Shown one piece after another: positions 43,601 through 51,526 of a stretch of DNA of 64,000 nucleotides. The DNA is from Dyadobacter endophyticus (lineage in GTDB: Bacteria; Bacteroidota; Bacteroidia; Cytophagales; Spirosomataceae): NCBI RefSeq assembly GCF_014641595.1, contig NZ_BMIA01000001.1, positions 248,001-312,000 on the forward strand, given 5' to 3'. Position 1 is the first letter of the stretch; each line of letters starts with the position of its first letter. A model generated the notes under the pieces. It did not search any database. It was not told the origin of the DNA and saw only the letters and a list, made by a program, of their open reading frames with translations. The translations under genes and the position numbers were made by a program.

Positions 43601-46017
43601 CCGGCAGCAGCCGTTTAAGGACCGGTGGGGATGCAGGTTACGCTTCCCAGGGGGGATTTGTCCTGGATGCCATCCCGTTTCCGGTTACGTTGTCCCGAAG
43701 TTACCTGGATGGGACGTTCAATCTCTCGGGTTACCGGGTGCAAGACGACGAAGTATTGCTGCGGTTCAGGTACCCATGGGGATATTTCCATCGTAATGCC
43801 GCTCCGCAAATTCGTGGTAGCAGCAGCGATCCCTGGATTACTGCTGATATTCAGGAATACTGGGATTACGGGAACGCTGATGACGGTTACAAAATAGCGC
43901 AGGTGGAAATCACTCCATTGCTTCGAAAAAACGGACAGGAATTTACGACGGATTTCCAGGTGAGGTGGAGCAGTCAGGCATTCGGCATGTTCCCATCTGA
44001 TGGCGTCGTGTTCGGTGACATACAGCTCTTAAAAGCGAAAAGCGATATTACAGCAACCACGCTGGTTGCCCCCTCTGTCTCACTTTGTGATTTGCCCATC
44101 GGCCCCGAGATGAAGGTGGTATTTAAAAATAATGGTACACACGATTGTTATGACTTGCCTTTTAAGCTGTCATTCGACGGAGAGGTATATGATCGCGCGA
44201 TAGCTTTCATCGCGAAGGACGGCGAGAGCGAGATGGGATTTATATACCCGGAAAAAGTATATCAGGCGGGAAAGCATGTGATGAAGGTTTGGTCCGAAAA
44301 AGCGATGGATATCAACCCGGCCAATGATACGCTCACAGCTGAGTTCTTCACGACTGGAACAGTTAACGCCAGCCCGTACCGTGAAAGCTTCGAATCGGGA
44401 AATGGCGGATGGTATACCGGCGGAACCAACTCCTCATGGGCGTATGGCGCGCCTGCAAGCGCAGGTTTTTCGGATGTCGTCAGCGGTCGTAATGCATGGA
44501 AAACCAATCTGACAGGGCTCTACCACAATAACGAGGAATCCTATCTTTATTCTCCCTGCCTAGATACGCAATATTTGCAAGCGCCGATGCTGAGTTTCAT
44601 CGCACAGATGGACATCGAACGATGTAACGGCGAACCATGCGACATGCTGTACATCGAATGTAACACCGGTTATGGATGGTTCCGACTCGGTATGAAAGAC
44701 CGTGGCGTAAATTGGTATAATGCCGAGAACGGTGGCCAGGGCTTCTGGCAGGGCAAGGTGACCGACGGATGGCGGGTATTTTCAGCGGAGCTACCGCGTA
44801 CCAGCTCCTTGAGACTCCGGTTTGTTTTCAAAAGCAATGGGGCGGGAACGACCGAGGGGGCGGTAATCGACGACATCAATATCGCCGATATGTTGAGTTC
44901 TGAGATTTACTATGGGGCAACGCCGCCGAACGCAATCGCACCGGTTCCGACTGTTTATGACGCCTGGTCGCATTTCAGATTGGGAAACTTCATTGTGGCA
45001 TCTGTCAATACGCATGGACAGGACATTGCGGGGCTAACCCTCCAGACCTTCGTCAACGACGGGCCTTTACGGGTGAGTGAAAATGAGTTGGCAATGGACC
45101 GGAATTTTGTATTTAATTCTGCTAAAACCTTTGAAAAGCCGGTCATGGTGCGGCTGTATGTTCCTGAAACGGATATCCAACGACTGATCGCCGCGGCAGA
45201 CCAACCGAATGTAACGAAACCCAAGTCGGCTTATGACCTTGCCGTAACGAAGTACTCCGGTGCGAACCAGGACGGCTCGCTGGAGAACAATGCAAGAGAA
45301 GGATGGGACTATTTCGCGCCCGATAAAGTCACAAAAGTCCCGTATTTAAACGGCTACTACCTGGAATTTGAAACAAAAAGCTTCTCGGAATTCTGGGTGG
45401 CGAGAAATTACATAGGGACGGGCAAGCCCTTACCTGTGACACTAATCAATTTTGTCGCGGAGAAAAGCATTTCCGGGGAAAGCGCAGTCGTCGGCCTGAA
45501 ATGGTCCACCGCTTTGGAAACGGATTTTAGCCATTTCGTCGTGCAGGTCGCGACCGGTGCGGAAAATGTCAGAAAGGGAGTTTTCCAGGATCTGGGGACG
45601 ATCGCTGGACAGGGCGGAAATGGAACGCGCCTTTACACTTTTACCGATGGCCCATTGAGTTCCTGGGGAACACGCTATTACCGGCTGAAAATGGTTGATC
45701 GCGCGACGGACCGCTCCGACAGTAGTTTTGCCTATTCGTCCATCAAATCAGTCGCTTTCGATCACAATCAGGAATGGCACATTTTCCCAAATCCATCAAA
45801 AGGAATTTTCAGGCTTGAACGGAAAACGGAAATACCGGGGCCGGTTCTAATTGAAGTGATTGACCTGAATGCCAAGCTATGCAAGAGACTGGAATTTCAG
45901 AAAGCTATGCCTGCTCTGGAAGTGGATCTCGGTTCACCGGACCTGGCCAACGGGCTATATGTGATTAAAGTGATATCAAAAGAGGGAGAAAGGCGATTTA
46001 AGGTTGTAAAGGAGTAA
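40663..46017 (+). CDS. Very large secreted S8 (subtilisin-like) serine protease with T9SS sorting domain
   Basis: 1784 residues. Signal peptide up to SIAQ; a long propeptide-like region; S8 domain with Asp249 (VVIGLGDNAN), His275 (WHGIHVGGTAVGSG) and Ser449 (ASGTSMATPAVTGG). After the catalytic domain: a beta-sandwich (VPENTAKLKVMLYWNDP), Ig/fibronectin-like repeats (VNICWDSYGDTLSTFNV, ALQWNAVSGASDYEVMIST), several further beta domains, and a C-terminal type A sorting domain starting WHIFPNPSKGIFRLE. This is typical of cell-surface or secreted proteases exported by type IX secretion. It stands alone between debris regions. Confidence 0.94.
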   Translation: MISRKQTACLLLLLLFSSLKSIAQRSSGHQLFLKNGVVTLPESTADEIVTSYGHQRSTPERKSLVIIQFNKIPDQETQSRLKDYGIELLEYVPDHAYTATLTRPVDGKALKKLGVRAVFRPRSEDIVEPSLLSGIIPDHARKVAGKTDVKLSFARSFSLDEVTRDLIQNGFEVTNDGLKSYQVMDVRIPEGSIRRLAELPWVQYIAPVARPSEMLNDKSTTGTKANVLGSVALLGYKLTGEGVVIGLGDNANPLLHPDIGKRVISYQSLGDNTWHGIHVGGTAVGSGLLNEKYRGYAPKSKVVFETTANIWTNAGSLIRDHGMVVTSNTYGGLSRCSGMGIYSDGAAALDQQASEFPYLQHVFAAGNSGTETNCQGLGYPAGFGTVLGDFQSAKNILTVGSTLPVGIISPTSSKGPTTDGRIKPEVIAPGGSIVSTIQNNAYQSASGTSMATPAVTGGVALLYERYRQLHQLNNPKNALVKALICNGATDMGLPGPDFSHGFGIMNLLRSVKMLDKGHYYNGQLTHSGINTHEIVVPENTAKLKVMLYWNDPATSMLAGGKTLVNNLDLSVTRPGNTKVLPKFPSAAAPLAAAVPGVDSVNNIEQVVLEEPAAGTYSIKVEATRIPQGVQEYFLVYDVIESSLTVTYPLAGEHLTKGDAVNICWDSYGDTLSTFNVAYSLNNGTAWTTLNANVAADQRQLAWTVPDAATGTAKVRIMRNGTAFTNTGGSFAVLGIPAVTLQAVQCEGYIALQWNAVSGASDYEVMISTGDEMKSAGVTAALKFTLSSLSKDSTYYVSVRARKDQAPGRRSVALIRKPDNGTCQGTISDNDLGIEAVVAPLPAVRAFTKSIYTTEQAITVRIKNLDDQPQTKPFEVGYSLGGAMHWEQVNITLPPTATTDYTFQRRENLASVSQATLQVRVRHAGDPVRINDSLVVKLRQIPNPKLVLPYLQDLKSVPSQDIRVSTAGIPGADAFDFTIVAGSSRLRTGGDAGYASQGGFVLDAIPFPVTLSRSYLDGTFNLSGYRVQDDEVLLRFRYPWGYFHRNAAPQIRGSSSDPWITADIQEYWDYGNADDGYKIAQVEITPLLRKNGQEFTTDFQVRWSSQAFGMFPSDGVVFGDIQLLKAKSDITATTLVAPSVSLCDLPIGPEMKVVFKNNGTHDCYDLPFKLSFDGEVYDRAIAFIAKDGESEMGFIYPEKVYQAGKHVMKVWSEKAMDINPANDTLTAEFFTTGTVNASPYRESFESGNGGWYTGGTNSSWAYGAPASAGFSDVVSGRNAWKTNLTGLYHNNEESYLYSPCLDTQYLQAPMLSFIAQMDIERCNGEPCDMLYIECNTGYGWFRLGMKDRGVNWYNAENGGQGFWQGKVTDGWRVFSAELPRTSSLRLRFVFKSNGAGTTEGAVIDDINIADMLSSEIYYGATPPNAIAPVPTVYDAWSHFRLGNFIVASVNTHGQDIAGLTLQTFVNDGPLRVSENELAMDRNFVFNSAKTFEKPVMVRLYVPETDIQRLIAAADQPNVTKPKSAYDLAVTKYSGANQDGSLENNAREGWDYFAPDKVTKVPYLNGYYLEFETKSFSEFWVARNYIGTGKPLPVTLINFVAEKSISGESAVVGLKWSTALETDFSHFVVQVATGAENVRKGVFQDLGTIAGQGGNGTRLYTFTDGPLSSWGTRYYRLKMVDRATDRSDSSFAYSSIKSVAFDHNQEWHIFPNPSKGIFRLERKTEIPGPVLIEVIDLNAKLCKRLEFQKAMPALEVDLGSPDLANGLYVIKVISKEGERRFKVVKE

Positions 46018-46239
46018 ATCCGAATGTCGTCCACTTACCTCACGAAAACAGCGGGCTTCGTATTTACGCTCATTCCGGCAGGTCGCCGCGAAAAGATGAT
46101 CGATTTTTGGATGTTCAACTGTTTCTAATAATAGATATTTCCGCATCCCTGTTTGAAGGCTTTTGCGATGGTTTAAGTCTCTAAAATCCAAAATTTACGT
46201 CTTCTAACCAAAGCCGAATGAGTTCCGAATGAGGCTGCC

Positions 46240-46310
46240 TAGCAGAGCCAGATTCCCCGTTTGTATAAAAACGGTACATCTGGCCTACCACGGAAAGACA
46301 GGTGGTAGCA
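46240..46310. repeat. Structured repeat, copy 3
   Basis: Core 46247-46284: outer stem GCCAGAT / ATCTGGC and inner stem CCGTTT / AAACGG. An additional hairpin CTACCAC / GTGGTAG follows (46285-46308). Outer arms match copies 1 and 2; the inner stem is different again, pairing preserved. Confidence 0.7.
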
Positions 46311-46608
46311 TCTAATTTTTGAATGTCTGCTCTGAGAGAAATTCCAGATCTGAAAGCAGGCGTTGGCGCCCGAAGCGTCAATATTGAGTCAAATTGAGCG
46401 GGAAAAAGAAAATTTAGTCAGAAATGCGTCTTCGAGATCGTTTGGGACAAAAATGCTCCTTTAGGCGCTTTCCGGGCTGCTTTTTGCTCAATCAAGACGT
46501 TTTCGCCTCAAAAACAGCTTTTTCGCTTGCGAGCAGTTATGCATCGATGAAATTGGTGGTCAGATTTCTAGCTCGAAACTTATCAATCATCGTTCATAGG
46601 AGTTAACC

Positions 46609-46664
46609 AAATTTTTTCTTGCAAACCTCTCTCGCAATTACGGAGGGGTTGTAAGAAAAAATTT
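46609..46664. repeat. Long stem-loop element, copy 2
   Basis: Two 23-base arms (46609-46631 and 46642-46664) starting AAATTTTTTCTT and ending AAGAAAAAATTT, with a few mismatches and a 10-base loop. The inner part CGGAGGGGTTGTAAG parallels CGGAGGGGTCGTGAG of the element at 39053. The poly-T side would allow terminator action in the minus direction. Confidence 0.65.
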
Positions 46665-46745
46665 TAAAGAAATAAAAGTGTCGGAATAGGAACCTCGGTA
46701 GCGAGTAACTACCCCAAAGAAATGCAAACGCCTTTGGCTGACCCG

Positions 46746-47522
46746 TCAGAAAGATTGAAAGAGTTCGCAGATAGTCTTTGCCAGTTTCGGCTGATTGCGA
46801 TATTTCTTTAACCGGTCTTGAATTAGTGCAGTCGATGGAAACCTCAGAACTGCATTGAACCGGTCGCTCATTTGGAAAATTTCGTGCTCTGTAAATTCTT
46901 CAGGATTACGTAGGAGCAAGTTCCATCCCACGGCATTATCGCTGTTTTGTGTAACCTGGTTTCTGATGAATTGTCTACTAAGGTTATTATAATGTGCAAA
47001 CATCGATGAAATTGCGCCTGAATTGCTGCGATTACCCATAAGCGAGGCAAGTGAATCCGAGCGTTGGTGATAGAGCTCCTGCATTTCGGATAATATCGAC
47101 TTGTAGCGTAGACTCAACGGTGAATTCACGGCTTTGCTTTGCCGAAAGTTCTGTGGATCAATTGATATTTGAACATGATCGGAATCAATGAAAATATAAA
47201 AGCATCGGTTGTTCTTACACACTTCGACAGGACAGTATTCGTCTACCGTTATCTCGAAAATCATTGAATAACCAAGGTCAGCGTCTGCATACTCCCGTAC
47301 CGGTTGAAAGGGTTCCTTGACATAAAGTGTTACGGAGTCAGGCTCGTCTAGGTAAGCGGCCTTAGCGAGCTGTGGTTCGAGATAAAATAAGTCGACCTTG
47401 ACTTTTTGCTGTGAGAAGACCAGATTGCCAGCCGCCACTGTCAGTAGCACTGTTTGATAGATAGTCGCAAGAAAAAGTCTATTGGCATGAACGAACATGA
47501 CGAGTCGGATCATTTTACTCAT
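46746..47522 (-). CDS. TlpA-type DUF4369 domain protein lacking its thioredoxin domain (truncated)
   Basis: 258 residues. N-terminal export sequence (VMFVHANRLFLATIYQTVLL). The body resembles the N-terminal domain of TlpA-like disulfide reductases: CFYIFIDSDHVQISIDPQNF, LSLRYKSILSEMQELYHQRS, NSDNAVGWNLLLRNPEEFTE and ALIQDRLKKYRNQPKLA. In complete proteins the last segment is followed by the thioredoxin domain with WCGPC; here it breaks into KTICELFQSF and a stop. So this is probably a truncated gene, perhaps non-functional. Confidence 0.65.
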   Translation of the reverse strand: MSKMIRLVMFVHANRLFLATIYQTVLLTVAAGNLVFSQQKVKVDLFYLEPQLAKAAYLDEPDSVTLYVKEPFQPVREYADADLGYSMIFEITVDEYCPVEVCKNNRCFYIFIDSDHVQISIDPQNFRQSKAVNSPLSLRYKSILSEMQELYHQRSDSLASLMGNRSNSGAISSMFAHYNNLSRQFIRNQVTQNSDNAVGWNLLLRNPEEFTEHEIFQMSDRFNAVLRFPSTALIQDRLKKYRNQPKLAKTICELFQSF

Positions 47523-47833
47523 TTCTAAACTCTAAATCAGTAAATATCATTGCGCCGACTGATGCGAAAATATCCAGTGTGTTTTGAGTTTCGCTTTTAT
47601 TTCAAATAAAATTATCTTTGCACCCAAAATTCTTCGGAAACTCCATAAATGCACCGCGTTAAGTGCCTGTGACCTTCTAACATATCGCCAATCCCAGCTG
47701 TCAACCGGCAGCTTGCTTGCAATTGTTTAATTCAACCAAGAATGCAGACGACTTGTAGGATGGTATTGCTATACCCATCTGACTGTTGTCCGCTTTTCCA
47801 AGGCAAATTGCTTTGGACCAAACGCGTTATGCT
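47523..47833. other. Intergenic region before the RNA-repair pair
   Basis: 311 bp. A consensus -7 box TATCTTTG at 47613-47620 lies about 210 nt before the ligase start, suggesting a long leader; a -33 TTG is present at 47584 but 26 bp away. No gene recognised. Confidence 0.5.
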
Positions 47834-48520
47834 ATGGAATCAAGAAAATACGAAAGGACATATCATTTACCCTGGTCGCCGGGCATAACCAGTGACGACA
47901 AAGTTCAAATAGATTACTGGCAACATTTGAGCCGGATGAATCAGGTCGTCTTTACCGAAAAGCTCGATGGGGAAAACAACTGCCTCAGCCGCTATGGCGT
48001 TTTTGCACGCTCGCATGCCGTACCTACGACTTCTCCCTGGACAGCGCGGCTGCGGGAAAGATGGGCGCATATCAAAGGCGATCTGGGTGAGCTAGAAATA
48101 TTTGGAGAGAATGTGTATGCTGTGCACTCCATTGAATATACGCGGCTGGAAGACTATTTCTTCGTCTTTGCAGCCCGGTACCTGGATCAATGGCTGGATT
48201 GGGATGAGGTGTGCTTTTACGCAGATGCGCTCGGCTTATCAGTAGTACCGGTTCTGGGCGATTTATCCGTACCCGCAGATGAGCAAACATTCAAAAAGAC
48301 GGTGCTGGAATTTGCCGGCTCGGAAAGCGTGTTTGGATCGATCGATGCGAATACCGGGCTGCATTGCAACCGGGAGGGCGTAGTCGTGCGCGATTTCTAC
48401 GCCTTTCCCGTGGGGCAGCTATCAACACATGTATTGAAATACGTCCGCAAGGACCATGTGCAGACCTCTGAGCATTGGACGCGCAATTGGCGACCTGCCA
48501 GACCTATTAATCAATATTAG
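47834..48520 (+). CDS. RNA ligase (Rnl2-like nucleotidyltransferase)
   Basis: 228 residues from ATG 47834. Nucleotidyltransferase motif I is FTEKLDGENNCL, with the Lys that would be adenylated; further motifs are ARSHAVPT (motif Ia/III side), LEIFGENVYAVHSIEYTRLE (motif III), NREGVVVRDFYAFP (motif IV) and HVLKYVRKDHV (motif V with two lysines). Joins RNA ends using ATP. Ten bp upstream of the HD-Pnk gene, matching the end-healing and sealing clusters of Runella and relatives. Confidence 0.9.
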   Translation: MESRKYERTYHLPWSPGITSDDKVQIDYWQHLSRMNQVVFTEKLDGENNCLSRYGVFARSHAVPTTSPWTARLRERWAHIKGDLGELEIFGENVYAVHSIEYTRLEDYFFVFAARYLDQWLDWDEVCFYADALGLSVVPVLGDLSVPADEQTFKKTVLEFAGSESVFGSIDANTGLHCNREGVVVRDFYAFPVGQLSTHVLKYVRKDHVQTSEHWTRNWRPARPINQY

Positions 48521-48530
48521 CATCAAGGAC

Positions 48531-49649
48531 ATGAAAGAACTATTATATAAAAACTGGGAAGAGCTGGCGGGACGTTACGATTGGATCGAAGATATGCATG
48601 GCGTGCCACAGGACCCGGTCCATCATGCAGAGGGAGATGTGGCAATCCACACGCAAATGGTACTCGACGCATTGGTGGGCCTGGAAGAATTTAAAGACTT
48701 GCCGGAAGAGAAAAAAGCAATATTGTGGATTGCTGCTTTGCTGCATGATGTAGAGAAGCGCAGCACGACCTATCAGGAAACCAACGGAAGCATCGTTTCG
48801 CCCGGTCATGCCAAGAAGGGGGCACTGACTGCACGGCAAGTTTTATTCAAAGAATTTGACGTTCCGTTTGAAACCCGGGAACAAATTGTCGGGCTCGTCA
48901 GACACCATGGTTTGCCGCTATGGGTATTTCACAAGCCTGATCCACAAAAAGCGCTTTTGCAGGCATCGCTGGAAGTAAACACGAACCTGGTGGCAATCCT
49001 GGCCAAAGCAGATGTATTAGGCCGGATATGCAACGACCAGCAGGAGCTCCTTGACCGCATAAGCCTTTTTGAGGAGTATTGCCGGGAACAAAGATGCGCT
49101 GGCCAGCCATTTCCCTTTGCTACGGATCTGTCCCGCTTTCACTATTTCCATGCAGAGTCACCTTCCGTGGATTACGTTCCTTTCGATGACACGACATGTG
49201 AGGTAACGTTGATGAGTGGCTTGCCAGGGATGGGAAAAGACAGCTATATTCAGCAGCATTTGTCGGGGCTTCCGGTAATCAGTTTGGATGAAATCCGTCA
49301 GGCCTATAAGATTAAACCCGAGGATACTTCTGCTAACGGCTGGGTAGCTCAGCAAGCTAAGGAACAGGCGCGGGTATATCTGCGTGCGAAGACTGATTTT
49401 GTCTGGAATGCGACCAATATTTCAAAGCAGATGCGGAGCCAGCTCATTGAATTGTTCGCGTCTTACCGCGCCCGCGTAAGGATCGTTTATATCGAGCAGC
49501 CCTATAAGCAATGGAAGCTTCAAAATGGATCGAGACAAGAAATGGTGCCTGCCAAAGTGTTAGAGAGGATGCTGGCGAAATGGGAAGTCCCTAAGCTGCA
49601 CGAAGCGTATTCAGTGAAATATGTTGTTGCGGCAAGAGCAACCCGGTAG
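48531..49649 (+). CDS. HD-Pnk: HD phosphoesterase fused to polynucleotide kinase
   Basis: 372 residues from ATG 48531; the frame extends upstream into the ligase without conserved sequence. N-terminal HD domain: HHAEGDVAIHTQMVLDALVG, ALLHDVEKRS (the HD pair) and GLVRHHGLPLW. C-terminal P-loop kinase: TLMSGLPGMGKDSYIQQHLS (Walker A), VISLDEIRQAYKI, and VWNATNISKQMRSQLIELFA (lid). The Runella slithyformis enzyme of this architecture is a bifunctional 5'-OH polynucleotide kinase and 2',3'-phosphoesterase. Here it would heal broken RNA ends for the adjacent ligase. Confidence 0.92.
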   Translation: MKELLYKNWEELAGRYDWIEDMHGVPQDPVHHAEGDVAIHTQMVLDALVGLEEFKDLPEEKKAILWIAALLHDVEKRSTTYQETNGSIVSPGHAKKGALTARQVLFKEFDVPFETREQIVGLVRHHGLPLWVFHKPDPQKALLQASLEVNTNLVAILAKADVLGRICNDQQELLDRISLFEEYCREQRCAGQPFPFATDLSRFHYFHAESPSVDYVPFDDTTCEVTLMSGLPGMGKDSYIQQHLSGLPVISLDEIRQAYKIKPEDTSANGWVAQQAKEQARVYLRAKTDFVWNATNISKQMRSQLIELFASYRARVRIVYIEQPYKQWKLQNGSRQEMVPAKVLERMLAKWEVPKLHEAYSVKYVVAARATR

Positions 49650-49819
49650 GCTTTAAACGACCGTGTTTAGTGTTTGAATGCGATTGACGATCGCAAGTTA
49701 GCCTTCTCTTTGTGCAGATAAGGGCTCTCAAAAGAGCCGTTCACCGGCAAAACACCTTGTCCTTCAATCCAAATATCGCTAAACTTGAATCATTGGGAGA
49801 ACATCAAAGGAGAGATAAT

Positions 49820-50206
49820 ATGTCCAGACAAGTGATTAATGACGGGAATGGCAAACCGGTTTCGGTACTAATCGACTACCAGGAATGGCTCAAAATCGAA
49901 CAGCTTTTAGCAGGGAAAGAGCTTGACTTCGCTGGCCCGGCAAACCCATTGGACTGGTATGTGTTAACAGAAACTACGAATTCACTTCTGAATGAATTAA
50001 TATCCTATTCTTCAAGGGAGCGTAGAAAGGAAATGAAGCGGACCCAACCCGATCATGGTAAAATCAGCGAGCTCCAACAGTTATTTGAAGAAGTCCACAC
50101 CATCAATTCAGACCCGGAAAATTTCAAAAGCATCGGCAGGATGGAAGCAATTATCGGCCAATATGGGTTCTTCGTCACTTTTGATGGTGGGCTTATCTGT
50201 TTTTAG
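49820..50206 (+). CDS. Antitoxin-like hypothetical protein
   Basis: 128 residues from ATG 49820, with a strong AAAGGAGAG ribosome-binding site ending 5 bp upstream; a longer frame to 49712 has no such signal. N-terminus MSRQVINDGNGKPVSVLIDY resembles the first strand-helix of Bacteroidota antitoxins that begin VI.DGNGK..GVFIP....W. The rest, helical (NSLLNELISYSSRERRKEM), is unfamiliar. No RelE-like partner follows; its 3' end overlaps the end of the decayed ISL3 transposase by 14 bp, so a partner could have been lost there. Confidence 0.5.
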   Translation: MSRQVINDGNGKPVSVLIDYQEWLKIEQLLAGKELDFAGPANPLDWYVLTETTNSLLNELISYSSRERRKEMKRTQPDHGKISELQQLFEEVHTINSDPENFKSIGRMEAIIGQYGFFVTFDGGLICF

Positions 50207-51295
50207 CCAGTAACATTTTTGTAAGCAGGTCAATTCCGGCCCGTCCGTACATAGATCTCTTGATTGTTTTCATCTTATTAATATGGCCTTCTACTTTTCC
50301 GCTTGAGATATCAGAATTAATTGCTTGCTCAACGGCATGATGGTCATTCTTGATGCCTTTTGCAAAGTTTTTCAAAAGCGCGTCGGGATGCGAGGCACTT
50401 TCCAGCCATTCGTCAAAACTGGCGTGGTGCTGCTTACCCAAGAGCGCTTTGAATTGTTGGGCAAGCTCGGCCGCCTTCTGAATTGAGCACTGTGTTGGCA
50501 GAGAAAAGTAAAGAATTCCAGATCGGTGATTGACCAGGTTGGCTGTCTGGCAAGTCCTGGGGTTTATCCAGGGGTTGCCCCACTAAGTTTTGCGCCACAA
50601 GCCGGTTCATTCTTTCGCAAAAGCTGGTGTATTTGTCGTTAAAGCCCTGTGCTATCATGTCTGCAAGAAGCTGCTTATAAGTCGTCTGTGGCCGGTAATT
50701 CTGTTGGATGTATGGAATGAAGTGATCAAAATTGGTCGAATGTTCAGAGGTGGGTGGGGTATTCCGACCTGGCAAGACATCCAAATGGATGTATCTCCTT
50801 ATGGATTTCCTGTTGGACTTCAGATGAGCAGCTATTGCGTTGATACTGTGCCCCTGAGCATAGAGTTTCTTGGTTTGCTCAAATTTAAACTGCCTACGGG
50901 GGTTAACATTTCCCGTAAACAATCCAGAATTTTCAGTTTGCATGCGCTTGCTGGTTGCAGTTTCATGGTTAAGAGGAATGGATTGATTATGTGCTTTTTG
51001 CTTGTCATGAAAGGCTACGAAACATTTTTTGATCGTTTCGCTTTGTCTTTGCATTGCTCTATCGAGTGCTTCTCTAAGGTTAACCAGCAAATGAAAGCGG
51101 TCGGCCACTTGCTTAGCTTGCGGGGCACCTTTGCGAATACCTATTGCATAGGTCGATGCCCGGTCCCTGGCCACAGTATACACCTCCGGGTGTTGTTTGA
51201 GCCAAGCTTCAAGCGCTTCGGCACTGCGACCTTCCCATAAGCCGATAACCCTATTCTGATGTAGGTCCACCAGGATTGTACCATAGGTTCGGCCC
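50193..51295 (-). mobile_element. Decayed ISL3-family insertion element (truncated, frameshifted transposase)
   Basis: Minus strand: GRTYGTILVDLHQNRVIGLW, DRASTYAIGIRKGAPQAKQV, ADRFHLLVNLREALDRAMQR (DDE region with Asp residues in TILVDL and VADRFH), a HTH-like NAIAAHLKSNRKSIRRYIH, then a frame break near 50440-50510, and the tail HAVEQAINSDISSGKVEGHI, NKMKTIKRSMYGRAGIDLL. The N-terminal zinc-finger region is missing: the frame starts at 51290 right against an AraC gene fragment. No terminal inverted repeats were identified, so the element is dead. Confidence 0.85.
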
Positions 51296-51463
51296 TTTTA
51301 CAAAAAATTAATCGAGAAAGCAAAAGAGCGGCTGACGACGACGCAGCTAAGCATGTCCGAAATTGCTTATGAGCTCGGTTTTGAACATTCGCAAAGTTTC
51401 AGCAAGCTATTTAAAAACAAAACCAATCAATCTCCGATGGAGTTTAGGGCTTCGTTCACCTAA
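51296..51463 (+). pseudogene. AraC group A C-terminal fragment (5th copy)
   Basis: Reads KKLIEKAKERLTTTQLSMSE, IAYELGFEHSQSFSKLFKNK, TNQSPMEFRASFT and a TAA at 51461. It matches the last 55 residues of the four intact group A AraC proteins (KLIEKAKEKLSTTTMSVSEI in the gene at 17503). The upstream part has been replaced by the truncated ISL3 transposase, junction at about 51296-51302. Confidence 0.85.
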
Positions 51464-51526
51464 AAATATTCGCTCAGGGGAGTCAAAGTAAGAATGGCAG
51501 AGGATTGATTTTATTAACTTTGCCGC

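Larger units (their letters stand above)
46018..46745. other. Intergenic region with structured repeat copy 3 and long stem-loop
   Basis: 728 bp without a recognisable gene. Small open frames on both strands have no family resemblance. Contains structured repeat copy 3 (46240-46310) and the stem-loop at 46609-46664, each listed separately. Confidence 0.55.

Noticed and set aside
50193..51295. Active insertion sequence
   Set aside because: The transposase is frameshifted and lacks its N-terminus, and no terminal inverted repeats are seen.
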